A stretch of 64,000 bases of DNA from DASZWJ01 sp963813895. Lineage in GTDB: Bacteria > Pseudomonadota > Gammaproteobacteria > JAURND01. The stretch is from NCBI GenBank assembly GCA_963813895.1, contig CAWFAS010000001.1, forward strand, positions 744,001-808,000, written 5' to 3'. The position numbers and the translations under genes are program-made. This document shows positions 8,464-17,611 of this stretch, in pieces. The notes beneath the pieces were generated by a model. The model worked only from the letters and a program-made list of their open reading frames with translations, did not search any database and was not told where the DNA came from. The stretch's first letter is position 1, and each line of letters begins with the position of its first letter.

Positions 8464-9855
8464 ATGTTACATATTTACAACACCTTAACTAAAAAGAAAG
8501 AACCATTTCAGCCTCTGGTCCCTGGAAAAGTGAGCTTATACGTGTGCGGCTCTACCGTTTATGATTACTGTCATATCGGCCACGGACGCAGCATTATGGT
8601 GGTATTTGATATGGTGACACGTTATCTGCGTTCTTCAGGTTATGAAGTACGTTATGTCCGCAATATTACTGATATTGACGATAAGATTATCAATCGCGCT
8701 AATGAAAAAGGTGAGCAAATTAGCAGCTTGACTGAACGTTTCATTGAGGCGATGCACGAAGACGAGCGTGCCTTAAATGTAATATTACCGGACATTGAAC
8801 CGCGCGCGACAGCACATATTCCGGCGATTATTTCCTTAATAGAGCGGCTAATCGCTAAAGATTATGCTTATGTGGCTGAAACCGGCGATGTGTTTTATCA
8901 GGTGAGTCGCTTTGCTGACTATGGTAAATTTTCTAATCAATCAGTCGATAAGTTGCGCAGTGGGGCGCGGGTGGATATTTTAGAAACCAAACGCGATCCA
9001 CTGGATTTTGCCTTGTGGAAGTTGGCTAAACCAGGAGAGCCGAGCTGGGATTCTCCTTGGGGCAAAGGCAGGCCGGGTTGGCATATCGAATGTTCCGCTA
9101 TGTGCGCTGAATGCTTGGGTGAACACATTGATATTCATGGTGGTGGGCTGGATTTAGTATTTCCTCATCATCAAAATGAAATCGCCCAGTCTGAAGGGGC
9201 ATTTGGGGGCCGTTTTGTCAATACCTGGATGCATGTGGGTTATGTGCAGATAAATCGCGAAAAAATGTCAAAGTCGTTGGGTAATTTTTCAACCATCCGC
9301 GAGGTATTGGCACAGTATAAAACTGAAGTGGTACGTTATTTTTTATTAGCCAGTCATTACCGCAGCCCCATAAACTACACCCATGAAAACCTGGCCAGCG
9401 CTCAGGCGGCATTGGAACGTTTGTATACCAGCGTGCGTGGGTTACCCGCTGCGGCTGAACCTAAGGGAGGTGAAGAATTTAGCCAGCGTTTTCATGCGGC
9501 CATGGATGATGATTTTAATAGCCCCTTGGCATTTTCGGTTTTGTTTGATTTGGCGCGTGAAATAAATCGTCTGCGTGATGAAGGTCAGATAGAAAAAGCT
9601 TCGGGATTAGCTGCGTTATTAAAAAAATTGGCTATTATTTTTGGCATTTTGCAGCAGGATCCCGTGGAATTTCTGCAATCGGGCATTGCTGCCGACGGGT
9701 TCGTTGAAATTGAACGGTTAATTGCCGCGCGGAACGAGGCACGCAAGCAAAAACAATGGGTCGAGGCTGATCGCTTACGAGATCAGCTGTTAGCTATGAA
9801 AGTGGTGTTGGAAGATGCAGCAGAGGGGACTATCTGGCGCAAAGAGGTGAAATAG
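8464..9855 (+). CDS. cysS: Cysteine-tRNA ligase
   Basis: Class I synthetase that charges tRNA-Cys. The 463-residue product has YVCGSTVYDYCHIGHGR with zinc ligand Cys28 and the HIGH motif (37-40), the second zinc region around Cys210 with HGGGLDLVFPHHQNE, and KMSKS at residues 267-271. The C-terminal ARNEARKQKQWVEADRLRDQL helix is typical. The ATG follows GAGGTAG. It stands alone; a miniature-element array follows. Confidence 0.97.
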   Translation: MLHIYNTLTKKKEPFQPLVPGKVSLYVCGSTVYDYCHIGHGRSIMVVFDMVTRYLRSSGYEVRYVRNITDIDDKIINRANEKGEQISSLTERFIEAMHEDERALNVILPDIEPRATAHIPAIISLIERLIAKDYAYVAETGDVFYQVSRFADYGKFSNQSVDKLRSGARVDILETKRDPLDFALWKLAKPGEPSWDSPWGKGRPGWHIECSAMCAECLGEHIDIHGGGLDLVFPHHQNEIAQSEGAFGGRFVNTWMHVGYVQINREKMSKSLGNFSTIREVLAQYKTEVVRYFLLASHYRSPINYTHENLASAQAALERLYTSVRGLPAAAEPKGGEEFSQRFHAAMDDDFNSPLAFSVLFDLAREINRLRDEGQIEKASGLAALLKKLAIIFGILQQDPVEFLQSGIAADGFVEIERLIAARNEARKQKQWVEADRLRDQLLAMKVVLEDAAEGTIWRKEVK

Positions 9856-9870
9856 TTAAATTGTGCAAGG

Positions 9871-10044
9871 GAAAATAATTCGCTTCCATTTTTGGAAAGG
9901 CACTGTATCCCTTCTCCCTCAAGGGGCATTGTTGAATAATTCTCTTCCTAACTATCCGAAACTCTATGATCCCCTCTCCCGCAAGGGGAGAGGGGATACA
10001 GTGCTTTTCCAAAAAATGGGAGTGAATTATTCAACAATGCCCCC
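9871..10044. repeat. Miniature element(s) with IS903-like ends
   Basis: Two nested or adjoining copies. The complete one runs from GGGGCATTGTTGAATAATTC (~9926) to the complementary end at 10044, with an internal CCCCTCTCCCGC...GGGGAGAGGGG hairpin. A partial copy (AATTCGCTTCCATTTTTGG...) precedes it from ~9871. The ends resemble the IS5-family IS903 terminus GGCTTTGTTGAATAA. No transposase is present. Short open frames here are repeat-derived. Confidence 0.8.
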
Positions 10045-10078
10045 GCAAGCATTTACGGAGCCGCGACAGCGCAGCCAA

Positions 10079-10936
10079 CTACTCCCCATGTAAATTTTCC
10101 GCAGCATAGAGTGTATTTTTCAACAATATAGCCCGTGTCATAGGACCAACCCCGCCTGGTACGGGAGTAATCCACTCAGCGCGTTGTTTTACCGCAGTAA
10201 AGTCTAAATCACCACAAATCGTACCATCCTCACGGTGGTGAATGCCGACATCTACTACAATTGTTCCAGGACGGATCCAATCGCTATGTACAACCTCCGT
10301 CTTACCCACTGCAACTACTAAGATATCGGCGCGTTGGACATGTGAAGCTAAATCGCGAGTAAAACGGTGGCAAATAGTTACTGTACATTTAGCCAGCAAA
10401 AATTCCAAAGCCATCGGGCGTCCAACAATATTTGAAGCGCCTACTACTACCGCATGCTGCCCTGCCAATTTGATCCCGGCATGTTTGAGAAGGGTAATAA
10501 TTCCAAAAGGGGTACAGGGGCGCAAGGAGGGACGTCTTTGCGCAAGATGGCCCAAATTGCAGGCATGGAAACCATCTACATCCTTATCTGGAAGAATGCG
10601 ATCCAGAATTTCACCCGTATTAATCTGGGGGGGTAAGGGCAATTGCACCAGAATACCATCCACACTGGGATTTGCATTTAACTGATCAATAAGTCCGAGT
10701 AGCTCTTTATGGCTGATATCCTCTGACAAATCGTAAGCCATTGAAATTATCCCAACGTCTTCACAATCCTTCCGCTTGTGGCGTACATAAACTTGCGAGG
10801 CAGGGTCATTACCGACCAATAGGACGGCTAAGCCTGGGCGTCTTAAACCAAGGCTGAGTCTTTTTTTAATTTTTATTGATATCCCATGACGGATTTCAGC
10901 AGCAAGCGCCTTACCGTCGAGAATTCGCGCAGTCAT
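10079..10936 (-). CDS. folD: Bifunctional methylenetetrahydrofolate dehydrogenase/cyclohydrolase FolD
   Basis: Cytosolic enzyme that interconverts 5,10-methylene- and 10-formyl-tetrahydrofolate. The 285-residue product has the signature YVRHKRKDCE with catalytic Lys54, DGILVQLPLP, DKDVDGFH, the NADP-binding GASNIVGRPMA and the C-terminal TPVPGGVGPMT motif. The ATG follows AGGA at normal spacing. It stands alone between two miniature-element arrays. Confidence 0.97.
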   Translation of the reverse strand: MTARILDGKALAAEIRHGISIKIKKRLSLGLRRPGLAVLLVGNDPASQVYVRHKRKDCEDVGIISMAYDLSEDISHKELLGLIDQLNANPSVDGILVQLPLPPQINTGEILDRILPDKDVDGFHACNLGHLAQRRPSLRPCTPFGIITLLKHAGIKLAGQHAVVVGASNIVGRPMALEFLLAKCTVTICHRFTRDLASHVQRADILVVAVGKTEVVHSDWIRPGTIVVDVGIHHREDGTICGDLDFTAVKQRAEWITPVPGGVGPMTRAILLKNTLYAAENLHGE

Positions 10937-11035
10937 TGAGTTGTTCCTGAGGGTAGCAAGATAGGAGGAATAATAGTTGGTATATGCTTTTAATGCTAGA
11001 AGTGGTCAGGGTAAAGTAGTTATTGTTCTCCCTTT

Positions 11036-11216
11036 AGGGGCAGGGTTGAATAATTCACTTCTATTTATGAGAAACTCTATGATCCCCTCCGCAAGGGGCA
11101 TTGTTGAATAATTCGCTCTAATCTATCCGAAGCTCTATGATCCCCTCTCCCCTTGCGAGAGAGGGGATCATAGAGCTTTCCACAATTGGGAGGTGATTAT
11201 TCAACAAAGCCACCCC
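11036..11216. repeat. Miniature-element array with IS903-like ends
   Basis: At least three GTTGAATAATTC-type ends occur (near 11044, 11103 and, inverted, 11190-11216) with CCCCTCTCCCC...GAGAGAGGGGATCATAGAG hairpin cores. They look like truncated copies inserted into one another. The array occupies most of the gap between folD and the mltD-like gene; both genes are on the minus strand and nothing else is seen here. Confidence 0.75.
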
Positions 11217-11227
11217 AGCTCCAACCC

Positions 11228-12358
11228 TCAAGCCTGATCGTGGTTTTTGCTATCAGTACCTGGAAGTGTCACACCAGTCAGCAGCCATTGCCCTTCTTTC
11301 AGAATTGCATTCACTAAAGTGATGCGCCCCGCCGGATTTAAGCTAGTAGCCACACTCACAGAGGCTATTGCCTCATCAGTCTTTGCTTTGCTGGTAAAGC
11401 TGGCAGTGGTCCCTGCGGATGCTATTACTGGGGCTTCAGGCTTTAATGCTCCCGATTTATCAATGGGTACCAACAAGGTATTAGGTGCTCCCGGGGCGGT
11501 GGCCATGTTGCGGTAACCCGGATTTAGGCGGCGCATGGTCTTGATGCTGATCCCGGAAGATAAGGCAACCTGTTTTAAATCAACTCTCGCGCCCACTTTA
11601 ACGGGTTGTAATTGCGGGGCATCACCGACGGCGGGTAATTGAATATGATAACGCGCAGGATTTTGGATTACTTCTGCTAATGCTAAGAGTTTAGGGAGGT
11701 AATTTTCGGTTTGGGTCGGTAAATGTAAATCCCAGAAGTTAGTTTTTTTATACCATTTGGTTTGATGATGGACAGCGTATTGCATATTACCAGGCCCCCA
11801 ATTATAAGCACCTAGTGCTACTTCCCAATTACCGTGGAAAGTTTGGTGTAAAGTAGTGAGGTAATTTAAGGCGGCGGTAGTTGAGGCTACCACGTCCCGG
11901 GAGCCGTCATAGGCGCGATTGTTTTTTAGGCCTAAGCCAGGGGCAGTGTTGGGCATAATTTGCCATAAGCCATTAGCGCCGGCTTTAGAATGGGCGTAGG
12001 GATTGAAACCGCTTTCGACTATAGGCAGTAAAGCCAGCTCAGCAGGCAGGCCCTGTTTTTTAGTCTGTTCATACACATAAGAGATATAAGGGGTTGCGGT
12101 GCGTAAAGTGTTATACAAAGCGTTCTGGTGATGCTGTAACCAGGCTATTTGTGTGTCAACTTGAGAATGGTTTGTCTCATGATTAAGATCGAAATGTTGA
12201 CCCATGCTAGCCCATAAAGAGCTGGCACTAGCTGGAGTTCCAAATCGACTCTGTTCCAGACTGACTAATGATAGTTCAGTATTAGAGCTGCAGGCTGTTA
12301 GTAGACTACCGCACAAGACGCCGCCCACAATAAATTTGCTAATTTTTAGTAAAATCAT
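11228..12358 (-). CDS. mltD: Membrane-bound lytic murein transglycosylase, MltD-like lipoprotein
   Basis: Predicted lipoprotein that cleaves peptidoglycan glycan strands. The signal peptide ends in the lipobox LLTAC (Cys23). The SLT domain follows: LPAELALLPIVESGFNP with catalytic Glu115, AGANGLWQIMP, ALNYL and ALGAYNWGPGN. After it one LysM-like segment is visible (residues ~258-305, KVGARVDLKQVALSSGISIKTMRRLNPG). The remaining ~70 residues are low-complexity. At 376 residues it is shorter than E. coli MltD (~450) and has one LysM unit instead of two. mltD-gloB is a common gammaproteobacterial order, and both genes are on the same strand here. Confidence 0.9.
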   Translation of the reverse strand: MILLKISKFIVGGVLCGSLLTACSSNTELSLVSLEQSRFGTPASASSLWASMGQHFDLNHETNHSQVDTQIAWLQHHQNALYNTLRTATPYISYVYEQTKKQGLPAELALLPIVESGFNPYAHSKAGANGLWQIMPNTAPGLGLKNNRAYDGSRDVVASTTAALNYLTTLHQTFHGNWEVALGAYNWGPGNMQYAVHHQTKWYKKTNFWDLHLPTQTENYLPKLLALAEVIQNPARYHIQLPAVGDAPQLQPVKVGARVDLKQVALSSGISIKTMRRLNPGYRNMATAPGAPNTLLVPIDKSGALKPEAPVIASAGTTASFTSKAKTDEAIASVSVATSLNPAGRITLVNAILKEGQWLLTGVTLPGTDSKNHDQA

Positions 12359-12431
12359 CGAACTTATGCTACAGCAAGAATTTGCCTAAGTCAACATTGG
12401 ACGCCCCACAAGGGAAGATTTTATTATATAT

Positions 12432-13217
12432 TCATTTGATTTTAAAAGAATCTTTCCATAAACGGATAACCCGGAATACATCCTCAGGCCTTGGTAATGA
12501 GATCTGCGCGTAAGCCTCTGCAGCATTTTTAATGGGGAATTCGTGGCAGCGTAAAAAAGGATTAGTTAACCTCTCCAGCGCTAAATTAGCCGGTACAGTG
12601 GGTAAATTTTGTTGTCGCAGCTGTTGGGTTGTAGAAATACGTGAGGCAAGTGCAGGATTATCGGGTTCAACCGTAAGGGCAAACTGCAAATTGGCGGCGG
12701 TATATTCATGTCCACAATAGATTAATGTGTCATCGGGGAGGGCGGTTAGACGTTGTAAAGAGTGATACATTTGCTCCGCTGTTCCTTCAAATATTCGTCC
12801 GCAGCCTCCAGTAAATAAAGTATCACCGCAGAATAACATGCCGGCCAAGTAGTATGCGATATGGCCACGGGTGTGCCCAGGAATAGAAATAATAGATAAA
12901 TCAAGACCCATGCTTTCCATTTGACGAACTTCATCTCCCACTAGGGGCTGGGTAACCGAGGAAATATGATCTGCAGCTGGGCCAAGGACAGGAACGGGAT
13001 GAGGATACTGTTTGAGCAGACCCGCGACTCCATCGATGTGATCATAATGATGATGAGTCAATAAAATGGCAGCAGGCTTTAAGTTGAGTTCGTTAATGGT
13101 CGCGATGACTGGTTCCGCTTCTCCGGGATCAATGATAAGGCATAGTTGGGAGCTTGTGTGTATAATCAACCAGATATAGTTATCTCTAAAAGCGGGAATG
13201 GGGATAGTTTTGAGCAA
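12432..13217 (-). CDS. gloB: Hydroxyacylglutathione hydrolase (glyoxalase II)
   Basis: Metallo-beta-lactamase-fold enzyme that hydrolyses S-D-lactoylglutathione to D-lactate and glutathione. The metal-binding motif THHHYDH is at residues 54-60; HTRGHIAYY, GDTLFTGGCGR and YCGHEYTAANLQFA follow in the family order. The 261-residue length is normal. Translation probably starts at TTG (13217) with AAGGAG about 8 bases upstream. It is divergent from the adjacent methyltransferase gene, matching the gloB | yafS-rnhA-dnaQ neighbourhood of many gammaproteobacteria. Confidence 0.95.
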   Translation of the reverse strand: MLKTIPIPAFRDNYIWLIIHTSSQLCLIIDPGEAEPVIATINELNLKPAAILLTHHHYDHIDGVAGLLKQYPHPVPVLGPAADHISSVTQPLVGDEVRQMESMGLDLSIISIPGHTRGHIAYYLAGMLFCGDTLFTGGCGRIFEGTAEQMYHSLQRLTALPDDTLIYCGHEYTAANLQFALTVEPDNPALASRISTTQQLRQQNLPTVPANLALERLTNPFLRCHEFPIKNAAEAYAQISLPRPEDVFRVIRLWKDSFKIK

Positions 13218-13276
13218 AAGTTAATCTCCTTAAATTAAGCCTAATTCTACAAAAATTTAAAAATCCTGGTAATAAA

Positions 13277-14032
13277 ATGCAAAAGCATGCCAATGATTCT
13301 ATGGAAATAATTCTGAGACGCATGGATTTGTGGTATCAGTCTCTCCTTGGATCTGAACTGCTATTAGCTGAACGAGCAGAATTGGACAAATTTCTTCCGC
13401 AGTTTTTTGGTGGTCAATTATTACAGGTGGGTGGTCCCAGTGAGGCTTACTTATTCGAAAAAAGTCCAATATGGCATAAAATCCGTTATAGTCCAGAATC
13501 CGCCCCTGTTTTTCGTGGTCCCAGTGTACAGGGCAAATTGGGTCAATGGCCATTTTTGCCAGAAAGTATCGACGTAATACTATTGCCGCATGTGCTGGAA
13601 TTCACTGATAAACCAGAACAGATACTACAGCAATCACAATTGACATTAACGCCGGAAGGTCATCTGCTAATATTAGGATTTAACCCTTTTAGTTTATGGG
13701 GTTTAATGAAATGCATTAGAGGACATAAAACTCTCCCCTGGCGTGGTTATTTTAACCCGGCTTGGCGGGTGCGCAGCTGGCTGTTAAAGCAGGGGTTTGA
13801 TATTGAAGAAAAACGCACTCTGTTTTTTCGACCCCCATTCGCGTCGAAAACTTGGTTACATAGACTATTGGCATTTGAGGTTATTGGTCGCTTATTATGG
13901 TCTAACTGTGGTGCTGTGTATCTTATCATAGCGAAAAAAAGAGTGGTGCCATTGATACCGGTTAAAACTTCCTTTTGGCGAAGACGTACCGCATTTCAGG
14001 GTTCCCTTGAGAGAACAGCTCGGGTGCGCTAG
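13277..14032 (+). CDS. YafS-like SAM-dependent methyltransferase
   Basis: Class I methyltransferase-like protein. A degenerate SAM-binding motif (LLQVGGPSEAYL) is near residue 50, followed by SIDVILLPHVLEFTDKP and LTPEGHLLILGFNPFSLWGL, which is characteristic of YafS. Substrate and activity are unknown. Start is uncertain: ATGs at 13277, 13301 and 13322 share the frame and none has a strong ribosome binding site; conserved sequence begins near MDLWYQS, so 13322 is possible. Its position between gloB and rnhA supports the assignment. Confidence 0.8.
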   Translation: MQKHANDSMEIILRRMDLWYQSLLGSELLLAERAELDKFLPQFFGGQLLQVGGPSEAYLFEKSPIWHKIRYSPESAPVFRGPSVQGKLGQWPFLPESIDVILLPHVLEFTDKPEQILQQSQLTLTPEGHLLILGFNPFSLWGLMKCIRGHKTLPWRGYFNPAWRVRSWLLKQGFDIEEKRTLFFRPPFASKTWLHRLLAFEVIGRLLWSNCGAVYLIIAKKRVVPLIPVKTSFWRRRTAFQGSLERTARVR

Positions 14033-14123
14033 ATTATTTATAAATTGTTTGATGACCAGGCAATCGAGCCGCGCCTGGTTTTGATTGCCAATTTGTGTAT
14101 TGAAGATTGTTTCACCCATCATT

Positions 14124-14414
14124 AGGCTCTGTAAAACAATAACTTATCTTTTTAGCGCCCAGCTGAGGCTCAGATTTGCAGGCGGGAGGGTGTAGAAAAA
14201 TGCGCGCATAGTCGACGGAACGTCGTCCCGGCAGGAAGCCGGGATCCAGGGCGCAGGAAAGCGAAACTTTCACATCCTGTGATCTGGATCCCGGCTTCCA
14301 TGCCGGGACGACTACGTCGGTTGTTCTATGTAAGTGTTTTTCTACACCCTCCCGCCTGCGAAGATGAGTCTTAGATGGGATGCTAAAAAGATAAGTTATT
14401 GTTTTACAGAGCCT
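14124..14414. repeat. Nested three-layer palindromic element upstream of rnhA
   Basis: Outer arms are 33 bp and perfect (14124-14156 and 14382-14414, starting AGGCTCTGTAAAACAATAAC). Middle arms are 23 bp and perfect (14178-14200 and 14337-14359, GCAGGCGGGAGGGTGTAG...). The inner pair (14213-14320) is a variant of the GTCGTCCCG family. The structure suggests one palindromic element inserted in the loop of another. Its right end lies ~20 bases before rnhA and probably displaced that gene's original leader. Confidence 0.85.
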
Positions 14415-14435
14415 TAATCCTAACGAGATAAAATT

Positions 14436-14900
14436 TTGCGCCTGATACAAAATAAAACCGTTTTCATCTTCACGGACGGGGCTTGTCGTGGTAATCCAGG
14501 CCCGGGAGGGTGGGGCGCTTTGTTGCGTTATGATGGTCGAGAAAGAAGTTTATATGGCGCAGAACTACAAACTACAAATAATCGTATGGAGCTGTTAGCT
14601 GTCATCTCGTCTTTAGCAATATTAAAACGATCCTGCACCATAGAGGTGACCACTGATTCGCAGTATGTGCGCAACGGCATAACCCAATGGGTGTTCAAAT
14701 GGAAACAGAATGGCTGGCGTGGCAGCGACAAAAAACCAGTGAAAAATAAAGACCTATGGGAAAGACTAGATCAAGAAGTCCAACGCCATGAGGGGATAAA
14801 GTGGCATTGGGTGCGGGGACATAGCGGTCACCCTGAAAATACCATTGCTGATCAATTAGCTAATCAAGCCATCGATGAACTGTTGGCTAAGGCACGCTAA
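14436..14900 (+). CDS. rnhA: Ribonuclease HI
   Basis: Endonuclease that removes RNA from RNA:DNA hybrids. All four catalytic acids are present: Asp14 (FTDGACRGNPGPGGWG), Glu52 (NNRMELLAV), Asp74 (TTDSQYV) and Asp139 (TIADQLAN), with His129 in VRGHSGH. Length is 154 residues. The apparent start is TTG at 14436; no ATG precedes the conserved TVFIFTDGA strand in frame. The large palindrome directly upstream may have removed an earlier start or leader. Confidence 0.95.
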   Translation: MRLIQNKTVFIFTDGACRGNPGPGGWGALLRYDGRERSLYGAELQTTNNRMELLAVISSLAILKRSCTIEVTTDSQYVRNGITQWVFKWKQNGWRGSDKKPVKNKDLWERLDQEVQRHEGIKWHWVRGHSGHPENTIADQLANQAIDELLAKAR

Positions 14901-15298
14901 GACAATTTAGATATATAATTAAACTTCCACAGAAAATTTTGCAGATCCGCTGTCACAAAATTATAGTCCTTTCATAACTCTCATGTTATATTACCGTCCT
15001 CAATTGTAAGAACTTAACAAAACATTATTATCATTTTTTAAAAAATGGCTAAAAAATAGCCAAACCCTATAATTATAGGCTTAAACAGTTGCACCAATTT
15101 TAAAAAAACGCTTGCATTTTTTTAAATACTGTTTAGTATATGCCGGAACACAAGGTTGTGTGTGGAGGATTTTGGCTTTTGGAAAAATGTTAATTAACAT
15201 TGGTTGATTAAGCATTTGCCGAGGACGCGAACCCCGAGAATACATAACAATTGTGTAATAATAAAACCTGTTCTTTGGAATCATCATGGAGGTTACAA
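14901..15298 (+). promoter_or_regulatory. Long AT-rich leader/promoter region of the porin gene
   Basis: A 398-base gene-free stretch. It holds a perfect palindrome CCTATAATTATAGG (15066-15079), an A/T-rich hairpin just before it (GGCT...AGCC), and a possible sigma-70 promoter: TTGCAT at 15112-15117 and TAGTAT at 15134-15139 with 16-base spacing, leaving a ~150-base leader. The strong ribosome binding site GGAGG at 15288-15292 precedes the porin ATG. The promoter is inferred from sequence only. Confidence 0.4.
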
Positions 15299-16420
15299 AT
15301 GAAGAAATTTTCCGTAGTTTTGGCCGCTGCCGGTCTCACGGCTTCTTTGGGTGCTTACGCTTCCCTGCCGACAGACGCAGCTCCTTTTAGTCTTAACATC
15401 CCTAACTTGAAAAGCGGTATTGAAATTACGTTGGAAGGATTATTACTCCGTCCACACGGTTCGAATTTAGATTACGCTACAACAGATAATTTTACCGCTA
15501 ACGACGACGATACCTTTCCGTTGTTTAATCTTAGCAATGATCAGGACGTAAAGACCGTTAATCCAAATTATCAACTTGGTTTCCGCGTCGGCTTAGGGTA
15601 CGTCTTTGCTGATTCAGGTAATGACCTTCAATTGAATTGGACTCACTTTCAACATACTTACAGCAACAGCTCAAGTATTGGCGATAACCAATTTCTAGTG
15701 ACTGGTGCTGGCGTACCTCTTATCAATCCAAATCTGTTTGATTTCCTTACTGGTGATGTAACTGCCTCCAGCAGTGTCAAATTCCAGTTTGACTCTATTG
15801 ATTTAGATGTTGGGCAATATGTAAACGTTGGTACACGTTTGCAGACTAGATTATTTGGTGGCTTACGTTATGCTTATGTCAAGCAGAACACATCAAATGA
15901 CTATGACGCTACTTACGCCGATGCCGCTGATCCAAATTTATTTATTACTTACGATGAAGATGATACCTTTAATTCCAAGTTTAACGGTTTAGGTCCACGC
16001 TTAGGTTTTCAAGCAGCCTATAACGTTTATGATTGCTTTGGAGTTACTGGCAGCATAGCTGGTTCGTTATTGGTTGGTAAGGTTAAAAGCACTTCCGATC
16101 AGAACTTTGAACTTAATTTCGTCGACAATGACATTGCCCCACCAGTTGACGTCCCTGTTTCATTTTCTGTAAGTAATGATAGCAATGTTTGGCGTATCGT
16201 TCCTGAAGTTGATGCCAGACTTGGTGTAAATTACACCTGGTTATTTGCTAATCAGTCAGCTTTGACATTGGAAGCCGGATATCAGGTTACCCAATACTTC
16301 AACGCTGTTGATAAAATCGAAACCCAGTTCAGTCAAACTGGTGGCGTTTTGAGCACGAACAGAGTAACCAGCGACGTTGGGAATGAAGGTCCGTACCTCA
16401 GTCTTAACTACAAGATGTAA
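15299..16420 (+). CDS. Legionella-type major outer membrane protein (MOMP-like porin)
   Basis: Outer-membrane beta-barrel resembling the Legionella_OMP (MOMP/OmpS) family. The start was set at ATG 15299, preceded by GGAGG at 7 bases and followed by a clean signal peptide (MKKFSVVLAAAGLTASLGAYA, cleavage about residue 21); the open frame begins earlier but lacks support. The mature part has alternating amphipathic strands with aromatic girdles, NYQLGFRVGLGYVF, TRLQTRLFGGLRYAYV, GPRLGFQAAYNVYDCFGVTGSIAGSLLVGK and the closing strand GPYLSLNYKM. Length is 374 residues. It separates rnhA from dnaQ and is followed by a hairpin, so it is probably its own unit. Confidence 0.8.
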   Translation: MKKFSVVLAAAGLTASLGAYASLPTDAAPFSLNIPNLKSGIEITLEGLLLRPHGSNLDYATTDNFTANDDDTFPLFNLSNDQDVKTVNPNYQLGFRVGLGYVFADSGNDLQLNWTHFQHTYSNSSSIGDNQFLVTGAGVPLINPNLFDFLTGDVTASSSVKFQFDSIDLDVGQYVNVGTRLQTRLFGGLRYAYVKQNTSNDYDATYADAADPNLFITYDEDDTFNSKFNGLGPRLGFQAAYNVYDCFGVTGSIAGSLLVGKVKSTSDQNFELNFVDNDIAPPVDVPVSFSVSNDSNVWRIVPEVDARLGVNYTWLFANQSALTLEAGYQVTQYFNAVDKIETQFSQTGGVLSTNRVTSDVGNEGPYLSLNYKM

Positions 16421-16432
16421 TAAAACTTGTAT

Positions 16433-16521
16433 TTCTCCACTCTTATTTGAGGGTGGAGAAAGTTCTGAACAAATGTTGTTACCTCCGGAACAGGCAATAC
16501 AAAGGGCGCCTTCATGCGCCC
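16433..16521 (+). terminator. Candidate terminator hairpins after the porin gene
   Basis: Two hairpins follow the porin stop: TTCTCCACTC...GGGTGGAGAA (16433-16460, one mismatch) and GGGCGC...GCGCCC (16504-16521). Neither has a long T run directly behind it, so intrinsic termination is plausible but not certain. The rest of the interval up to dnaQ shows nothing else. Confidence 0.4.
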
Positions 16522-16679
16522 TCTGTATGCTCTTAGGATAATAAATTAAAACCTCTCTTGTTACTTCTACTGGTTGCTAATTGTTGCTTCAGCTTCCTTC
16601 ACTCGTATAGACAAATCACCAGCATTTCCGTATTATCTCTTCTAAATTTTAGAACACTTCGATTTTTTGGGAGAATCAC

Positions 16680-17405
16680 TTGCGACAGGTCGTACTAGAC
16701 ACTGAAACCACGGGTTTAAGCGTTGCCGAAGGCCATCGTATTATTGAAGTAGCTGGAGTCGAGTTAATCAATCGCAAGCTAACTGGACGTCGTTACCATC
16801 AGTATATTTGTCCACAGCGGAAAATAGATGCCGGAGCACAGGCTGTGCACGGAATTACAGAAGAATTTTTAGCAGATAAACCCGTCTTCCCTGCAATTGC
16901 TAAATCCTTAATAGAGTTCATCCAAGATGCGGAACTCATCATTCATAACGCCCCCTTTGATATAGCATTTCTAAATAACGAACTTCAGCGCGCAGGTGCA
17001 GGTTTTAAAAAAATTGATCTGTATTGCACCACTACCGATACACTCAAACTGGCAAGAAAAAAACATCCAGGTCAGCAAAATAGCCTTGATGCCCTCTGTA
17101 GACGCTATAGCATAGATAATTCTAGGCGTACCTTCCATGGCGCTTTATTAGACGCCCACCTACTAGCGGATGTTTATCTAGTAATGACAGGGGGGCAGAC
17201 TACGCTATTTGGTGAAACTATTAGTGATATAAAGCCACGTATTGAATTCCCATCCACATTACCTATAATTAAAAAGAAAGTTAAAATTTTCAAGGCTAGT
17301 GCTGAAGAATTGAGGGCCCACTCTGAACGCTTACAAGCTATAACAAAAATCAGTGGTGGTGTCTGTCTTTGGGGGGATGAAACTGCAGAAAATCATGCTG
17401 AGTGA
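16680..17405 (+). CDS. dnaQ: DNA polymerase III epsilon subunit (3'-5' proofreading exonuclease)
   Basis: Proofreading exonuclease of the replicative polymerase. The DEDDh residues are in place: Asp7 and Glu9 (DTETTG), Asp94 (HNAPFD), His153 and Asp158 (HGALLDAHLLADVY). The C-terminal ~60 residues would form the tether to the alpha subunit. Translation starts at TTG 16680 with GGGAG 7-8 bases upstream; the frame begins immediately at the first beta strand. Length is 241 residues. In relatives dnaQ usually adjoins rnhA; here the porin gene lies between. Confidence 0.95.
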   Translation: MRQVVLDTETTGLSVAEGHRIIEVAGVELINRKLTGRRYHQYICPQRKIDAGAQAVHGITEEFLADKPVFPAIAKSLIEFIQDAELIIHNAPFDIAFLNNELQRAGAGFKKIDLYCTTTDTLKLARKKHPGQQNSLDALCRRYSIDNSRRTFHGALLDAHLLADVYLVMTGGQTTLFGETISDIKPRIEFPSTLPIIKKKVKIFKASAEELRAHSERLQAITKISGGVCLWGDETAENHAE

Positions 17406-17490
17406 AGATACCTGTAGGAATTTTTTGAAGGATTGGTGAGTATAGGGATAGGGTTGGAGCTTTTTGGAAGATATAAATAATTTATTAATC

Positions 17491-17580
17491 TTAAAATATA
17501 ACTGCTCACACCATAGCCAGCTCAGTCCCGTCGTCCCGCGGCTTGTCCGCGGGACGACGGAGTGAGCAGTTACCTTAAAA
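17491..17580. repeat. Short palindromic element, GTCGTCCCGCGG family
   Basis: Perfect 14-bp stems (17528-17541 and 17547-17560, CCGTCGTCCCGCGG) around a 5-base loop, enclosed by a second pair of 11-bp arms (TAACTGCTCAC at 17499-17509 and its complement at 17562-17572). It appears to be a minimal version of the elements at 5626 and 51299. It could also serve as a terminator for dnaQ. Confidence 0.8.
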
Positions 17581-17611
17581 TAATAATAAATAACCGCGTC
17601 AAGAGGCAGAT

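Noticed and set aside
9830..10093. Short frames on both strands between cysS and folD
   Set aside because: They consist of miniature-element sequence that recurs elsewhere in the window.
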